A DNA stretch of 64,000 bases from Calamus simplicifolius. Taxonomy: Eukaryota > Streptophyta > Magnoliopsida > Arecales > Arecaceae. Shown here one piece after another: positions 11,901-24,968 of the stretch (positions are counted from its first letter, which is position 1; each line of letters starts with the position of its first letter). Position numbers and translations under genes: made by a program. Under the pieces are notes generated by a model, which searched no databases, was not told where the DNA came from, and saw only the letters and a program-made list of their open reading frames with translations. The DNA is taken from the NCBI GenBank assembly GCA_900491605.1, contig UESW01004558.1, forward strand, positions 524,394 to 588,393, written 5' to 3'.

Positions 11901-14900
11901 GTGGCCATACAGCAGTAGCTAAGGCCCCTCTCGCCTCATGTGGTCACTGTGCAGGCCAGCCAGCAATTCATCCACAGGTCTCCCTAGCAGGAGACCCACT
12001 GCCACCATGCCTCATCAGAGCGCCGCAGCCGTGAGGCCCCCTAAGAGGCCTCGATCTCCCGCTCGTCGTCCAAGTAGCCCTTCTTTCGGCGGCGACACGG
12101 GAAGAAGCCTAAACGGGAGTACCAATACCGGCGCCACCCCTCCATGCTTGTCCCATGAGTCATCAGGAGAGGGGTCCACTGATGGGCACATCAACCGCAG
12201 GGCGGAGCAACGCCTCGACAAGTATCATTGCCGATTGAAGGAGCTCAACCATAGACTCACCAACCAGCCGGAGGTGGACTACAACAGTTGTCCTTCCCTT
12301 ACCCGGTGCATTATGAGAAATCGTTCCCTTTTCGGTTATGCCTCCCTTAGTTGGACCCATACGATGGCACAAGATCTGCTTGATCACCTATGAGAGCCAC
12401 AAGGCTCGCATGCAAGTCCAAGGGGCAATTGATGCCCTTCTCTGCATCGTCTTCCCCGCTACCCTTCGGAAGGCTGCTCGCGCTTGGTATTCTCGCCTCC
12501 AGTCACACAGCATTGACTCCTTCCGGTAGCTGGAGAGGACCTTTTGGCTCACTTCAATGCTTGCCGAAGGATCCCTTGGGTGGCGGATAATTTATTCTCC
12601 GTCCGACAGAAGGACGGAGTGTCTCAAGGATTTTGTGGCCCGCTTCAAGATGGCTATTTTGGAGGTCTACCATCTCGACGACTCCGTGGCCACCCTAGCT
12701 CTAAAGCGAGGTCTCCGTCCCTCTTGCTTCACCTATTTCCTGAGCAAGAAGCCTCTTGAGTCACGCGCAGAAGTACATTCACGTTGACGAAGCCGACTCC
12801 AAGAGGAGGGAGGCAGATAGGAGAAGTAGGTCCGCAAGGAGCTAAGCGGATCCCGTCCCAAGAAGCCAAAGCCTCGTGTTGACCAGACAATCGACACAGG
12901 AACTTCGTCCCCAAGGAAGACAACTTCATCCCTCTTCTCGCTCCCAGGACGCACATCTTGATGGAGATCGAGGAAGAGCAATACCTCAAGCGCCCCCATC
13001 CTCTGAAGCCGTTAGCAATCCGAGACAAGCCTCTGCTACCGATTCCACTGGGACTACGGCCATGGCACGGAGGATTGCCATCAGTTGAAGCGCGCCATCG
13101 AGACCTCATCCAGTGTGGCTACCTCATAAAGTTCATCCAGGGAGGACCCCCAATTGCTTCGTGCCAATGGGCCCTCCACCTGCCTAGGCCAACATCGACA
13201 ATGTCCCGATCGAAAGGAGATCGGTATGATCTCCTGAAGGGCAGGCCACGTTTCAAGAGGCCACGGAGGACGAGAGTGTAGAAAGTGTAATCCCCTCTCA
13301 GAAAAGGACTTAGCGGGAGTGAACAATTGAACGATGATGGTGTCGTTTCTATGACGATTGTTAAACATCCTGTAAAAGAATTTTGATTGATAGTGAAAGC
13401 TTCGCGGACATCCTCACTTACGACGCATTTATTTGGATGAACATTTCTCCCGACTCTCTCCGACTTGTGTCTGTGCCCTTGGTTGGCTTCACAGGGGACT
13501 CTGTATGAGTTGAAGGCGAGATCACTTTCCTGGTCACGGTTGGAATGCCATCCTGCCAGAGCACGGTCTTTATAAGGTTCTTGGTCGTCTGGGTGCCACT
13601 AGCTTACAACGCTATACTCGGACAGTCCGGCTTGAACCTTTTGGATGCGGTCATCTCTACCAAACGTCTTCTTATCAGAGTTTCTACTAACAACGGGATC
13701 GGCGAGATGCATGGTGACTAGAATACGGTGCAACTGTGCTACCACATGGCTCTCTGCCCCCATGAGATGGTCACACCACCAATCCCAATGCTACTAGACC
13801 CAAGGGAGTAAGAGAAAAGAGGAGAGCCAGCCGAGCGACTGTTGACTTTCCCATTGGATGAGCTTCTCCTTGCAGGAGAGACCGGCTCACTTTCTTGCGA
13901 GCCAACTCGACGTCTTTGCATGGTCAGCATTGAATATGTTCGGAATACCTTCAGAGTTAATTACTTACAGCTCAATATTAACCTGAAGTACCGGTCGGTC
14001 CGACAGAAGGCCATTGATGAGGAAGTCGGCAAACTACTTGTCGTTGGCCACATTCGGGAGGTGCATTACTCGAATTGGTTGGCCAATGTGGTGATGGTCC
14101 GCAAGGCGAATCCAGAGAAGATTCAAGCCATTCTCAATATGAGGCAGCCCACTAATAAGGAGGTGCAACGATTTCAGGAGAGTGGTTTCCTGGAGCCTTT
14201 TCCTGTCAAGGTCGGTTGAGAGGTGCCTATCATTCTTCAAGTTCCTGCGTAAGGTAAATGCTTCGAGTGGACGAGAGAATGCTAAAGGCCTTCGAGGAGC
14301 TAAGGAGTTTCTGTCTACCCCACTTTGATGTCAAAATCGAAGGAGGGAGAGGATCTCTTCCTCTACCTTGCTGCCTTCTCGGAGGCGGTCAGCTCCGTGC
14401 TAGTCCGAGTCGAATCTGACGGGACGCAAAGGCAGTCTACTACACCAGCAAGGTGCTCCACGACAAAGAGAACATGTATTCCAAAACCGATCATGGTGCT
14501 CATAGACCTTACTTTCATGCTCACCCAATCGTGGTGCTCACGGACCAAGCGCTCAAGGCCATACTGGCTCGTCCAGACACCTCTGGACGACTGGCCAAGT
14601 GGGTGGTCAAGTTGGGAAAGTTTAGCATTTTATTTCGGCTAAGGTCGGTTATGAAGTCCCAAGTTTTGGCGGACTTCTTGGTCGAGTGCACCTAGATCGA
14701 GGAGCAGCTAGAAGAACCCCCTCCAACAGGTCCAGACATTGAACCAAAAGAAGCGGAGAGATCTGAATCCTTCACGTCGACGGCGCCTCAAACTCCCAAG
14801 GGAGTGGGGTAGTGCTTATCCTTGCAAGCCCGGAGGGGATGATAGTAGAGGACGCCCTCTGATTTTTTTTCGAAGCCACTAATAATCAAGCCGAGTACAA

Positions 14901-17900
14901 AGCCATATTGGCGGGAATAAGATTTGCGCGGAAGCTTGGAGCAAAGTTCCTTAGAGCCTTCACCGACTCTCAGTTGGACTTCGGACAGATCATCGGAGAG
15001 TATGAAGCCCAAGACCCCATCATGTCTCGGTACTTAAATAAGGTTTGATCACAAACTTTCACTCTCACTTCAGCATCAGCTACATCCTCAGAGATGAAAA
15101 TGCCAGGGTCGATACCCTATCTCGGCTGGCCACCTCGGTGAACAATGCCTTGAGGAGAACCTACATTGAGCATTCGAAAGCCTCGAGCATCGATGTCGTG
15201 GAAGAGGCCTTGCCAGTCACACAGGAGTCAACTTGGATGTTGCCTACATTCGCTATCTTACTGACGGCACACTTTTCGATGATCGCACGGAGGCCAGACT
15301 ACTCAAATGGAGGGCTTCCAGATTTATAGTGCTTGGATAGGTGACTGTACAGAAGGTCGTTCTCCTATTCTCAGCTCAAGTGCATAAGCCCAACAGATGC
15401 TGATACGTCCTTTGAGAGATCCATGAAGGCATCTGTGGAAACCACCTAGGGGGTAGGTTGCTGGCGTACAAGGCACTCCACTAGGGATATTACTGGCTCA
15501 CAATGCGAAAAGACGCAGCTGAACTGGTTCGGAAGTGTGACAATTGCCAACGGCATGCTCACATTCAACAAAGCCCGCTTCCCAGCTAAGCCCGCTTTTG
15601 TCCCTGTGGCCCTTCGCTCAATGGGGGAAGGACATCCTTGGACCATTCCCCTTAGCCTCAGCCAACGAGGTTCCTGCTTATCGCCATTGACTACACCAAA
15701 TGGATCGAAGTTGAGGCACTGGCATGGATCACCGAGAGCAAGGTAAAGTCCTTTTGAAAGTCCATTATTTGTCGCTTTGGGTTATCTCATACCGTCATCA
15801 TCGACAACGGCCAACAATTCAACAACACCTTTAAGGAATTTTGTGCCAAGTTGAATATCCACCATTAGTTCACTTCCGTTGGTCATCCAAAGACCAATGG
15901 AGAAGCCGAGGTAATGAATCGGACCATCCTCCAGTGGCTTCGAACCCGGCTGGATGAGTTCAAGGGTAAATGGATGAACTCCCGAATGTATTATGGACCT
16001 ATCATACAACTCCAAGGACTTCGACTGGTGAGACTCCATTCAGCTTCGTCTTCAGATTAGAAGCAGTCATTCTTGTTGAGATTGGCCTCCCAAGCCTGCA
16101 GGTGGAATCATACAACAACGAGCCCTACGCAACTGAGAGCCAATTTTGACTTCATCGGTGAGGCGCGCGATCAAGCGCGGCTCAGAATGGCGGCATTTCG
16201 TCAACGAGCCGCAAGGTATCACAATGCCCGTGTGCGTTCAAAGACCTTCTGCCCCAGAGACCTAGTCCTCAGGCAAGCTGAAGTTTCTAAGCCAATGAAA
16301 GGAGGCAAGCTATCCCCTAATTGGGAAGGACCTTATTGAGTCATCAAAATACTTCATAGAGGAGCATGTCGAATCGAAGGGCTCGATGGGAAGCCTATCC
16401 CTCGCACATGGAACGTGAAAAACCTCAGCATATACTACCAATAATGTGTAAGGACCCACCTGATGGGAATAAAAAGAGCTTCAAGCATCCTGTCTCATCA
16501 TCCAACTCACTTCGCGGGCTCAAGGTCAAATTCTCAACTACATCGAACACTTCAGTGGACTTACAGTTGGAAGACGTCGACTTCCTGGCTCATAGTTGCT
16601 GAATGACGATAACTTCTCGGCACTACATTGGATGACTCCAGTGTACCTACAGCTGGGGGACATCGACCTCTTGACCCACAGTGGCTGGATGATGAAAACT
16701 TCCTGACTTCGCGTCGAATGAGTTTGCTCGACTCACAGTTGGGATATGTCGACCTCTCGGCTCACAATCATCGGACACCCACTTTCTGACCCCATGTCGG
16801 ATGAGTCCAGTCGACTCATAGTTGGGAGATGTCGACCTCCTAGCTCAGTTTTCGAACGCCCTTGGGTCGGTCTCAGTAGCCTCGAGCTGGTCTTAGCAGC
16901 CTTTGGGTCGGTTTAGCAGTCCTCAAGCCGGTCTCAGTATCCCTCGCATTGGTCTCAGTAGTCCCGGGTCGATCTCAGCAACCCTCGAGCCACTCTCAGC
17001 AGCCCTTGAGTCGGTCTTAGCAGCCCCCGGATCAGTCTCAACAGCCGTCGAACCGGTCTAAGCAGCTCCCGAGTCGGTCCCAACAACTACTCGGATAAGA
17101 TTCCAGCAACCAATTGGGGGCCTTAACTCAATTTGCAGGCAACAAACTATCGGCCGCCCTCAATGGGCCGAAGGAATCCAATTCACCTCTCGCTGGTCAA
17201 AAGATAGGCAACTTTTCCTCCAATGTTGCCTAAAACTCTCCTAGAGAGTGGGAGCACTTGGCTTGTTGCTGCTGCACTCGTGAACCTGTGCAAAGCAAGC
17301 TAGAGCTGTCAACTCTAGAAACACCACAAGAAGGTAAGAACACCTTAATGCGAAGGAGTTGGGGGCCGAAGCTAGCATGTAAATGCAAAATGTTAAGTGT
17401 TCGATAGACAAGGAGACCGTCTTCACGAGGAGGTACACAAAATTTAGAAAGAGTTTTTCTTCATTAAAAGTTCATTACATCGAAGGAACCGACCGAAGTT
17501 GGGTTACAAATAAAATTCAAAAAAAGAAGACAAAATACAAAAAGGAGCAGCCCTATGGCTCGACGGGCTCCGCGAAGAGGCCTCCTCGACGGGTGCGGGG
17601 TCATCACCCTCTTCAGTTTCAGCAAAACCATCGCCGTCGCCTGTGGCTTCTTCCGCCTCCGTCGCTGCTGGTGGCTCCGTTGGCTCCTCTGGATCCTCGA
17701 TGGTGATGTTGTCGAGGTCGGTGATGTTGAAGGCCCGAGCGATCTTATTTTTGCATTCCTCAAACCCTTGAGGAACACGTCATACGCCGCCTCCACGACT
17801 TCATCAACAAAATCGGTGGAGCTTTTGTACAACTCCATAGCCCGGTGGCCTGGGCCTTGGCCTTGGCCCTGGAGGCCTCCTTGGCGCGCTCGGCCTCCTC

Positions 17901-20900
17901 CACTGCATCCTTGGCAATGGCCTCTGCCCCATTCACCCTCAGGCCGACTGCCTTGAGCTGGAGTTCGAGGCCAGCCCCCTTCACCGCGACCTCTGCCAGT
18001 TTTAGCTCGGCGGCCTGCGCGCACTCGGTCTTAACCCGAGCCTCCTCTGCCTCCACGAGCCATGCCTCTAGCCCCAGCTCGCTTCCTGGCTGCTTGGAGC
18101 TCTTTAGTCATCGCCGCCCGGCAGGCCCGGATGAAGGCCAACTCCTCAGTCGCCTTGTCAGCTTGGGCCGGGCGGCAATGGCCTCCCTTCAGGCAAGGCC
18201 GTAGGACTCGGCGGTCCGGAGGCAAGCGTTCCTCAAGGTGAAGGTATCGCCCAGCACCTGCATGATGGGGAGACAAGTTAGAATGCTACATTGCAAAAGA
18301 GAACAATTCAAAGGAAGATAAAAAAACCCTTACCTAGAACATTAAGGTGTAGAGGCTGTCCAGGACCTCCACAACGCTCCAATGATGGGAGCTCCTCTTG
18401 GACTTGTGGCGGAAAGGCATGCTCCAACAGCCGCTCTGCCAGTCGACTATCGCTTAGCGCCGAGATCATCGCTAAAGGAACTGCTGGGCCCATGGGCTCG
18501 TCCACTACGGGAGGTGCCACCATCGGTCTGAGGACTCCCGCCACCTTGAGTGAGTGTGGGTTCGGGTGCTACCGCCGCTATCGCCTCCGGCCTATGGAGG
18601 GATCTCCTTTGCCCTCGTTTCCACCCCGTCGGAACCGCTTTGGTTGGGGCCTCCTTGATCGGGGCTACTTCGACAGGGGCCGCCTCCTCGCAGGCCCCTT
18701 GGCGTTGAAGCTGAGGTGATCCCAAGGATCTTAGGCGAGGCCTCTTCGGCTTCGGCCTTCTTGCATTGCCGGTCGCCTCCTTTCTCTTCTTGCCGACCCC
18801 CTTCAGTTGATCAACTAAGAACCCATTCCTACAAAAAGACAAGCATCAAAAAAGCATCAAAAGAGATAAAAACAAAAAAGAAAGAGCCCCGCGCTCATCG
18901 GGGGTCAGCGCCAGACTCACAACGGCCTCTTGGAGATTCCTCTTTGATAGAAGGTCTGGCAGGGGGGACCTAGGAGGAGAGCAACCGATTAAAAACCTTC
19001 CAGTCCCTTTGCTCTACCATCGAGTTCTTATTCGGGGATAGGTCCGGGTCCTTCCATATCACTCACACTTCCTCTATGTAGGCGTAGAAGAACCGGGGTT
19101 TCCATCCCTTAATGGAGGGGAGATTGAGCTTCAGGACCCTACCAAGTCTAGGGAAAAAAATCCACCACCCGGTTTTGGAAGGCTGGTGGCAGATAGAGTA
19201 TATGGCCCGGAACAAAGAAACCCGAGCCACAAGGCCAAGATAGTGGCAAAGGATGATGAAGGCGCAGATAGTCCTGAAGGAGTTCGAAGCCAATTGTGCC
19301 GGACAAGCTCATACCTTTTCAAGAGGCTGACGATGAAGGGGTGGAGAGGAAGACGGAGGCATGCCTTGAAAAACTCCTTATACAGGGCAACACCTTTAGC
19401 ACGGCCGACGGTCACCCTGTCGCTGGGCCAAGGAGTAGACAACCGTATTCCCTTCGGAATTCTATACATAGCTCTAAGGTTTTCTACATCTATGGGAGTC
19501 ATGGTGGAGGAGATGCCCTCGGGTTGGCCGAACTAGGAGTGGCGGCCAGAGAAGACCCGGACGGACTGGAGCAACCGAGGGCTCATGATGGCTATCCCAC
19601 TGGCCCTACGACGCCGTTGCAGAGGAACCTCATTCTTAGAGGAAGAGGAGTAAATTATGGGTCTCTTATCCTTCCGAATGTGCCTAGGGTCCATGTCTAA
19701 CCAAAAGAAGAAGACGAGAAACCAAAGAAGAAGAAGAAAAATGGAGGGACCAAGGGGACTGAATTGCAGAAAGAAAGGGCATCCGAAAAGTTCAAACTCA
19801 GAAGTGGAAGGAAGAAGGAAAGGGAAGTTCTTGTCTTAGGGGCACTAGAAACATAAAAGGTTCAGCAGAGGAAGTAGTTCTTTTATACTTGACTTTCAAA
19901 TCGTCCCATCCAATCATACGGCCACGTGGATGCCCGCAATTGGGGACAACATCCCGAGGTGCAATGCTCCAGCAGTGCTTGGGAGGCGCGATCTGCGGCT
20001 GATGATGGGATGCTGACGACGACACCTAATGATGACATGCCACTTTTCGCCGTCCGAGGGATGCCTCCTCGATTTTATAATGGCAGCTTGTGTACATTGA
20101 CGGTACCATGCTCCATGCCTATTCTTAAATGTGAAAGGATCATGCCTTCGGAAGAGCATGTGCCTGACTTCGCAGTTAATGGTGTACGAATTTCGACATG
20201 GTAAGGCTTTACGCTCTTTTCGCTTAGCGGATGCAAGACATGTGGCCGCACAAGCTCAGGAGCGAAAGAAGGGCATCTGATGTGACTGATGAAGCCACAC
20301 CCAACTAGCGGTTAGATCATTTAATAAAGTTGATGAGATCATGCCCGATCAACGGTGGTGATCACCTTTTAGAGCACCTCCATCGGCCATTCGGATAGGG
20401 CCCAACTCGGCCACTCAGGCAGCGCCTCCAATCGGCCATACGGGTAAGACCTGACTCGACCACTCGGGCAGCGCCTCCAGCCGGCCACTCGGGTAGACCC
20501 GTTATGGGAACCATTTGTATGGCCTAACCAGCCATTCAGATTGCTCGTACGATCTTTCACAATCCAAAATCTCAACGGGAACGCGATGTGGGAGACAGAT
20601 CCGGTGGCTGCTCAGATTCGACAGCCCACCAATCCTGCTACAATCACCCACATCTGACGGGACCTAGCCGCCAACCCTACTATGGTCACCCGCATCTAAT
20701 GGGACATGGCCCAGCAACCCTACCACGGCCACCCACATCTAACGGGACCTGGGCCATCAACTCTGTTACGACCACCCACATCTGACGGGACTTGGCCCAC
20801 CAACTTCGCTGCAGTCATCCATATCTGACGGAACCTGGCCTACCAACTCTAACATGCCACTAAGGAGGCAAACCTGTTGCTACTGCCCTTACTGCGCATA

Positions 20901-23900
20901 CTCTGATAGGTGGTTACACCTCGAGTCTCGTAAACATCCATAAAACGGGTAAGAGGAACTCTCGATCAGGTACGATGCCCTAATACATGCTCACTCAAAG
21001 CATTTCTCTCTAAGGCTCTCGAGCTTTCTTTCAAACTCACGGCTATTGCTCAAAGCACTAACTTGAGCGTTAGAGGGTCTCCGTCGGAATCACCGGCCCT
21101 TAGGGACTTTGTGCAGGTTCCGATCGGAGTGCAGTCCACCGAAAGATTCTTGGCTCGCCGTAGAAGGCGACAGGATGCTCGCGGACGATCATGGAAGGTG
21201 AATTGGCGCCAACGGTTCACTTAAAGGCAAATTTAAAATTTCATGAATATGTTTGAAGGCGGAGGGACAAGCATGACAAGTAGCAATAAAAGATGTTTGA
21301 ATTTTTATATTTGGACCAACAGCATCTTTTTGCAGTATTTGTGAAGGAATTTGTTGTTGTTATTAAGGTAAGGTGATTTGCCATATGTTATATGAAGACA
21401 ACATTAGGCTAATTGATTGTACAAGGCTATGCTGAACTCTATATTAGAACTTCCACAGGAAAGTTTTATGTTGTAAGGTTAGTTAAAAAGTAATAATAAT
21501 TACAATAATTATGGGATACAAGTCTAGTAGGAATTGATATGAAGCCCCATTAAAATTGATAAAATTACTTGAAGGTCCCTTTGGATGTGGTACTAGATCA
21601 TAGTATTTCATGCCTTCACATGTTTGGAATTACAAGTTATAATTTTATAATTCATATTCACATTTTTCCTTCTTCTAGCCTTCTTTTTTTTATAACTAAA
21701 CAACTCAACTTTCAGAATTGAAAATTATTGAATCTAGGAAAGTGATAACCTTAAGATTTTGAAATTACAAGGCTCTAAAACTAGCCTAGATGATATGGAG
21801 TCTTTAAAATAGTGAGATCTACAATGTACCATGGTTAAATTGTTAGGCTACAAGAGTCAAAGCTCATAATAGGAATACAGCTAAGATGTGAATATTGTGG
21901 TAAAACCAGGTCGCATACAACAAGGGATGAGTTGCATATTGGAGATGCTTTGGGTTGCAGAGACTCGGGACAAAGCGTGGAAGTTTGATCAAAGACATAC
22001 ATATATGCAAGTCAGATTTCAGGAGCCCTGATAGACAAAGTCTTGGATTTCTATTGAAGATTGGGAACAATACAAGGATGGCGTAAGATAATATAGTTGG
22101 AGTTGAGAAAGGATATGAAAATTTTGGGTAAAGAATACTTACCTGTGCTTCTTATATTTGAGGGGCTTTTATGCGCAATGTCTTGGATTTCTCATGAAGA
22201 GTTGGGAACAAAAAAAGAATGGCCTGCGATATTATAATTGGAAGTCAGAAAGGATATATAAAATCTGGGTTGAGGGCCTATGTAGCCTATAAGAAAAAGG
22301 ATTCATAAATCCAGCCCATATTATTGGAAAAAGGTTTATGATTTACAAGGTGGAAAATTTGTTTTACATCCTTTTTTTATTGAAAGAAGTATAATTTTAT
22401 TGTAGCAGATAACCTTTTTTTTATAAAAAAAATAAACTTCTCTATATTCTTTTGCTGTTGGTTGAGAGTTCTGAGTTTATTTCTTCATATTGATTCAAGC
22501 CATCCAGTAGCTGTCATTATTGATTTAGACTCTAAATGAAAAAAAATCCTCAAGTTAAAATGCTGAAACAACAGAGAATAACTAATTTAGTTCACAGAAC
22601 AGGAATGACAAGGCTGTGTGTTATTGACATGTGAACTATGGACCTATATATATTTAAATATTTCATGATAATTGAGTCACAGTCTATATCAAGGTGGGTG
22701 ATTAGATGATAGGTGGTGAATAAGTTTTTTTGGCAGTTGCTGACATGTTTTCCTGGAAACTTAGGTACAGATCTAGGAGCACTGTTATCATGGGGGCATA
22801 GATGGGATGTCCCTAACCTTTAGGCTGCTCCCAAAGGCATAGATGGTTGCTCATGACCGGACTTGTCAATATATCTTACTGATAGTTGGACGACTCTTGT
22901 TATGTTGGACAGTTGATTTTTGGTCACACTGGTTGCACCTTCTTTGAGAATAACAGTCTTGCATTAGTGTGAACTGGTTTCTTATTTGCTGGTGTCTGCA
23001 CACTAGCGGTCATGTACGTGAAGAGTGGCTTATTCTTTCTGATGGAGTCGATGGTTGTTTCTGGTCCTTCCAAGCATTTCATGTGGCATATGACTTGAAG
23101 CTAATGCACCCGTTTTTTGGTGTTATTGTCGTTCAAACATTCTATTTTTTTTTTTTTTTTTTTTTTTCATTTGCCTTCTGACTGTTGGAGCTAAAGTTAT
23201 TTGCTCATTCTGTTATCCATCCTTCTTTGTCTTCTCTGTCAAATTGTTATTGATATATTGTCATGCCAAAAGCCAAAGGCCACAAAAGAGAGAGAGAGAG
23301 GGAGAGGGGAGAGAGAGAGAGAACAAATGTAGCTTTATTTACATGTACTGTGTGACCATGCATGTACATTGGGAACCATGCATGTACATTAGGAACTTTT
23401 TTCTTTACTGTTTTCTAAGGTAAATGGGTGTTACCATCAGGGTGGTTGGGTAAATGAAATAAACTAGCATAACTAGAAGGGTAAGATAAATCTTACCTCC
23501 AACATTTGTCAAGGTGCACAAAGGAGCAAAACATATCTAGAATAGATAAGATGCGTCTCTTTCAAGTTAAATAGCTGCACCCCTATCCCACTGTCTTCAA
23601 GTCTAAATTTTGAATTGCTATTCCTTTCCAGATATCTCTTGTTGTCGGGCCTATCTGTGCTAAACTACTGGTTGATATTGCTATCTTAACTAGATTTGCC
23701 ATCTATGTTTTTTCCCCCTTTTCCCATCCTTTTTTTTTTTTTTCATCTCTTCAAAACGAGTATTTCTCATATTCTCGTACTTTTTACGTCCAAGTACTAT
23801 AATTATCTTGTTTTGGCTTGTGCTGTTTAGCTACAAGTAAAGCTGTCTCCAAGGAACTGGAACGAATAGATCAACTGTTTCGGTCATATGCAGATGACTC

Positions 23901-24907
23901 TTCTGGCATGATTGAGTGAGTTCAGAACACTGTTCATGTTTCTGATCTTTATTATGGCATTGTCATACGTTATAAAAATATATATTATTATAATAATAAA
24001 GTTGAGATTCCAGCTATTCTTTGTATAATTTCATGGGAAGCATGATTAACAAAAATTTAATAACTATATGTTGTGCTAAACGTTGGTCCTTTTATGCTTC
24101 TGCTATAGCTCATAATTTCAGTGAAGAACTCATTTCAAACTATTATTTGACTTTAGTATGCATCTAGCATCCTTGTGATTTGCACCCGTAGGTAAGGTTG
24201 TAAAAATGCTGATAAACTTCTTAATTCCTTGGGCATTTCATCATAGATGATCTAGAATTATTCTTATTTGTGAAGGCCAGAATTTGAAAGGTGAATGATT
24301 TTTTCTTTAGAATTTGGGAAAATTTTGGAGACTGAACTTTACAAGATGAAATTTGAAAAATGTCAGGGATATGTGTTGAAATTGGCTACTTGATTTTATG
24401 ACTCAGATAACTAATAATATCTTTTCTTTATACTATCTAGGAAAGATGATAAGCTCTCTTTGAGCGCATAACTTTTTAGCAACCTGTGATACAATAAAAG
24501 GAAACTTAGTTTTAATATTAACAACAATCAATTCTATTTTAGTATTGGAATATTTGTGACCATGTTCTGCATTGGGAAAAAAATCTTTTCTGTAAAATTA
24601 TTTTTTACCAACTGTCTGCACACATTTTCTACATAAAAATACTAAAGCAGTGCCTCTTCTATTATGATCTACTATATTAGCTTTTACTGTTATAACCACG
24701 CGTTTTCTAAATTTTGAGGGCGATTCTTCTACGTTATATGATAGCCCACCCTCATGGCCTCACCTATCTACACTTACATGAATAAATGAATTTATAATAT
24801 GTAATTTAGCTGAGTTCCACCTTCCTACATCAACGGTAGTTTGTTAGGCAATGAACAACCTTCAATATTCACTTTGTATGATTGCTACATCAACAATCCA
24901 AATGCAT

Positions 24908-24968
<61 letters not shown>

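Larger units (their letters stand above)
10432..21214 (+). mobile_element. Tat-lineage Ty3/gypsy retrotransposon inserted in intron 1
   Basis: The element is about 10.8 kb, in the same orientation as the host gene. It starts TGATGTGGCTGATG at 10432 and its 3' LTR ends at 21214. Flanking 5-bp sequences ATTCA (10427-10431) and GTTCA (21215-21219) are target duplications with one change. Order: LTR, gag remnant, protease, RT remnant, RNase H, a second RNase H, integrase, tandem repeats, an antisense ORF and LTR. The second RNase H and the antisense ORF before the 3' LTR are features known in Tat elements. LTR copies differ at roughly one base in five or six where I compared them, so the insertion is old, and all coding parts are broken. 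Confidence 0.9.
7871..23830 (+). other. Intron 1 of the DCN1-like gene, 15,960 bp
   Basis: The donor is CCG|GTAATA at 7871 and the acceptor TGTTTAG| at 23829-23830. The flanking exons join in frame through an Ala codon. About two thirds of the intron is the Tat element at 10432-21214. The rest is AT-rich with a TA microsatellite (8962-8993), a diverged tandem pair near 8220-8610, a 140-bp-period pair near 22036-22280 and a poly(T) stretch near 23145. The other seven introns are far shorter (about 110 bp to 3.2 kb). Confidence 0.88.
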
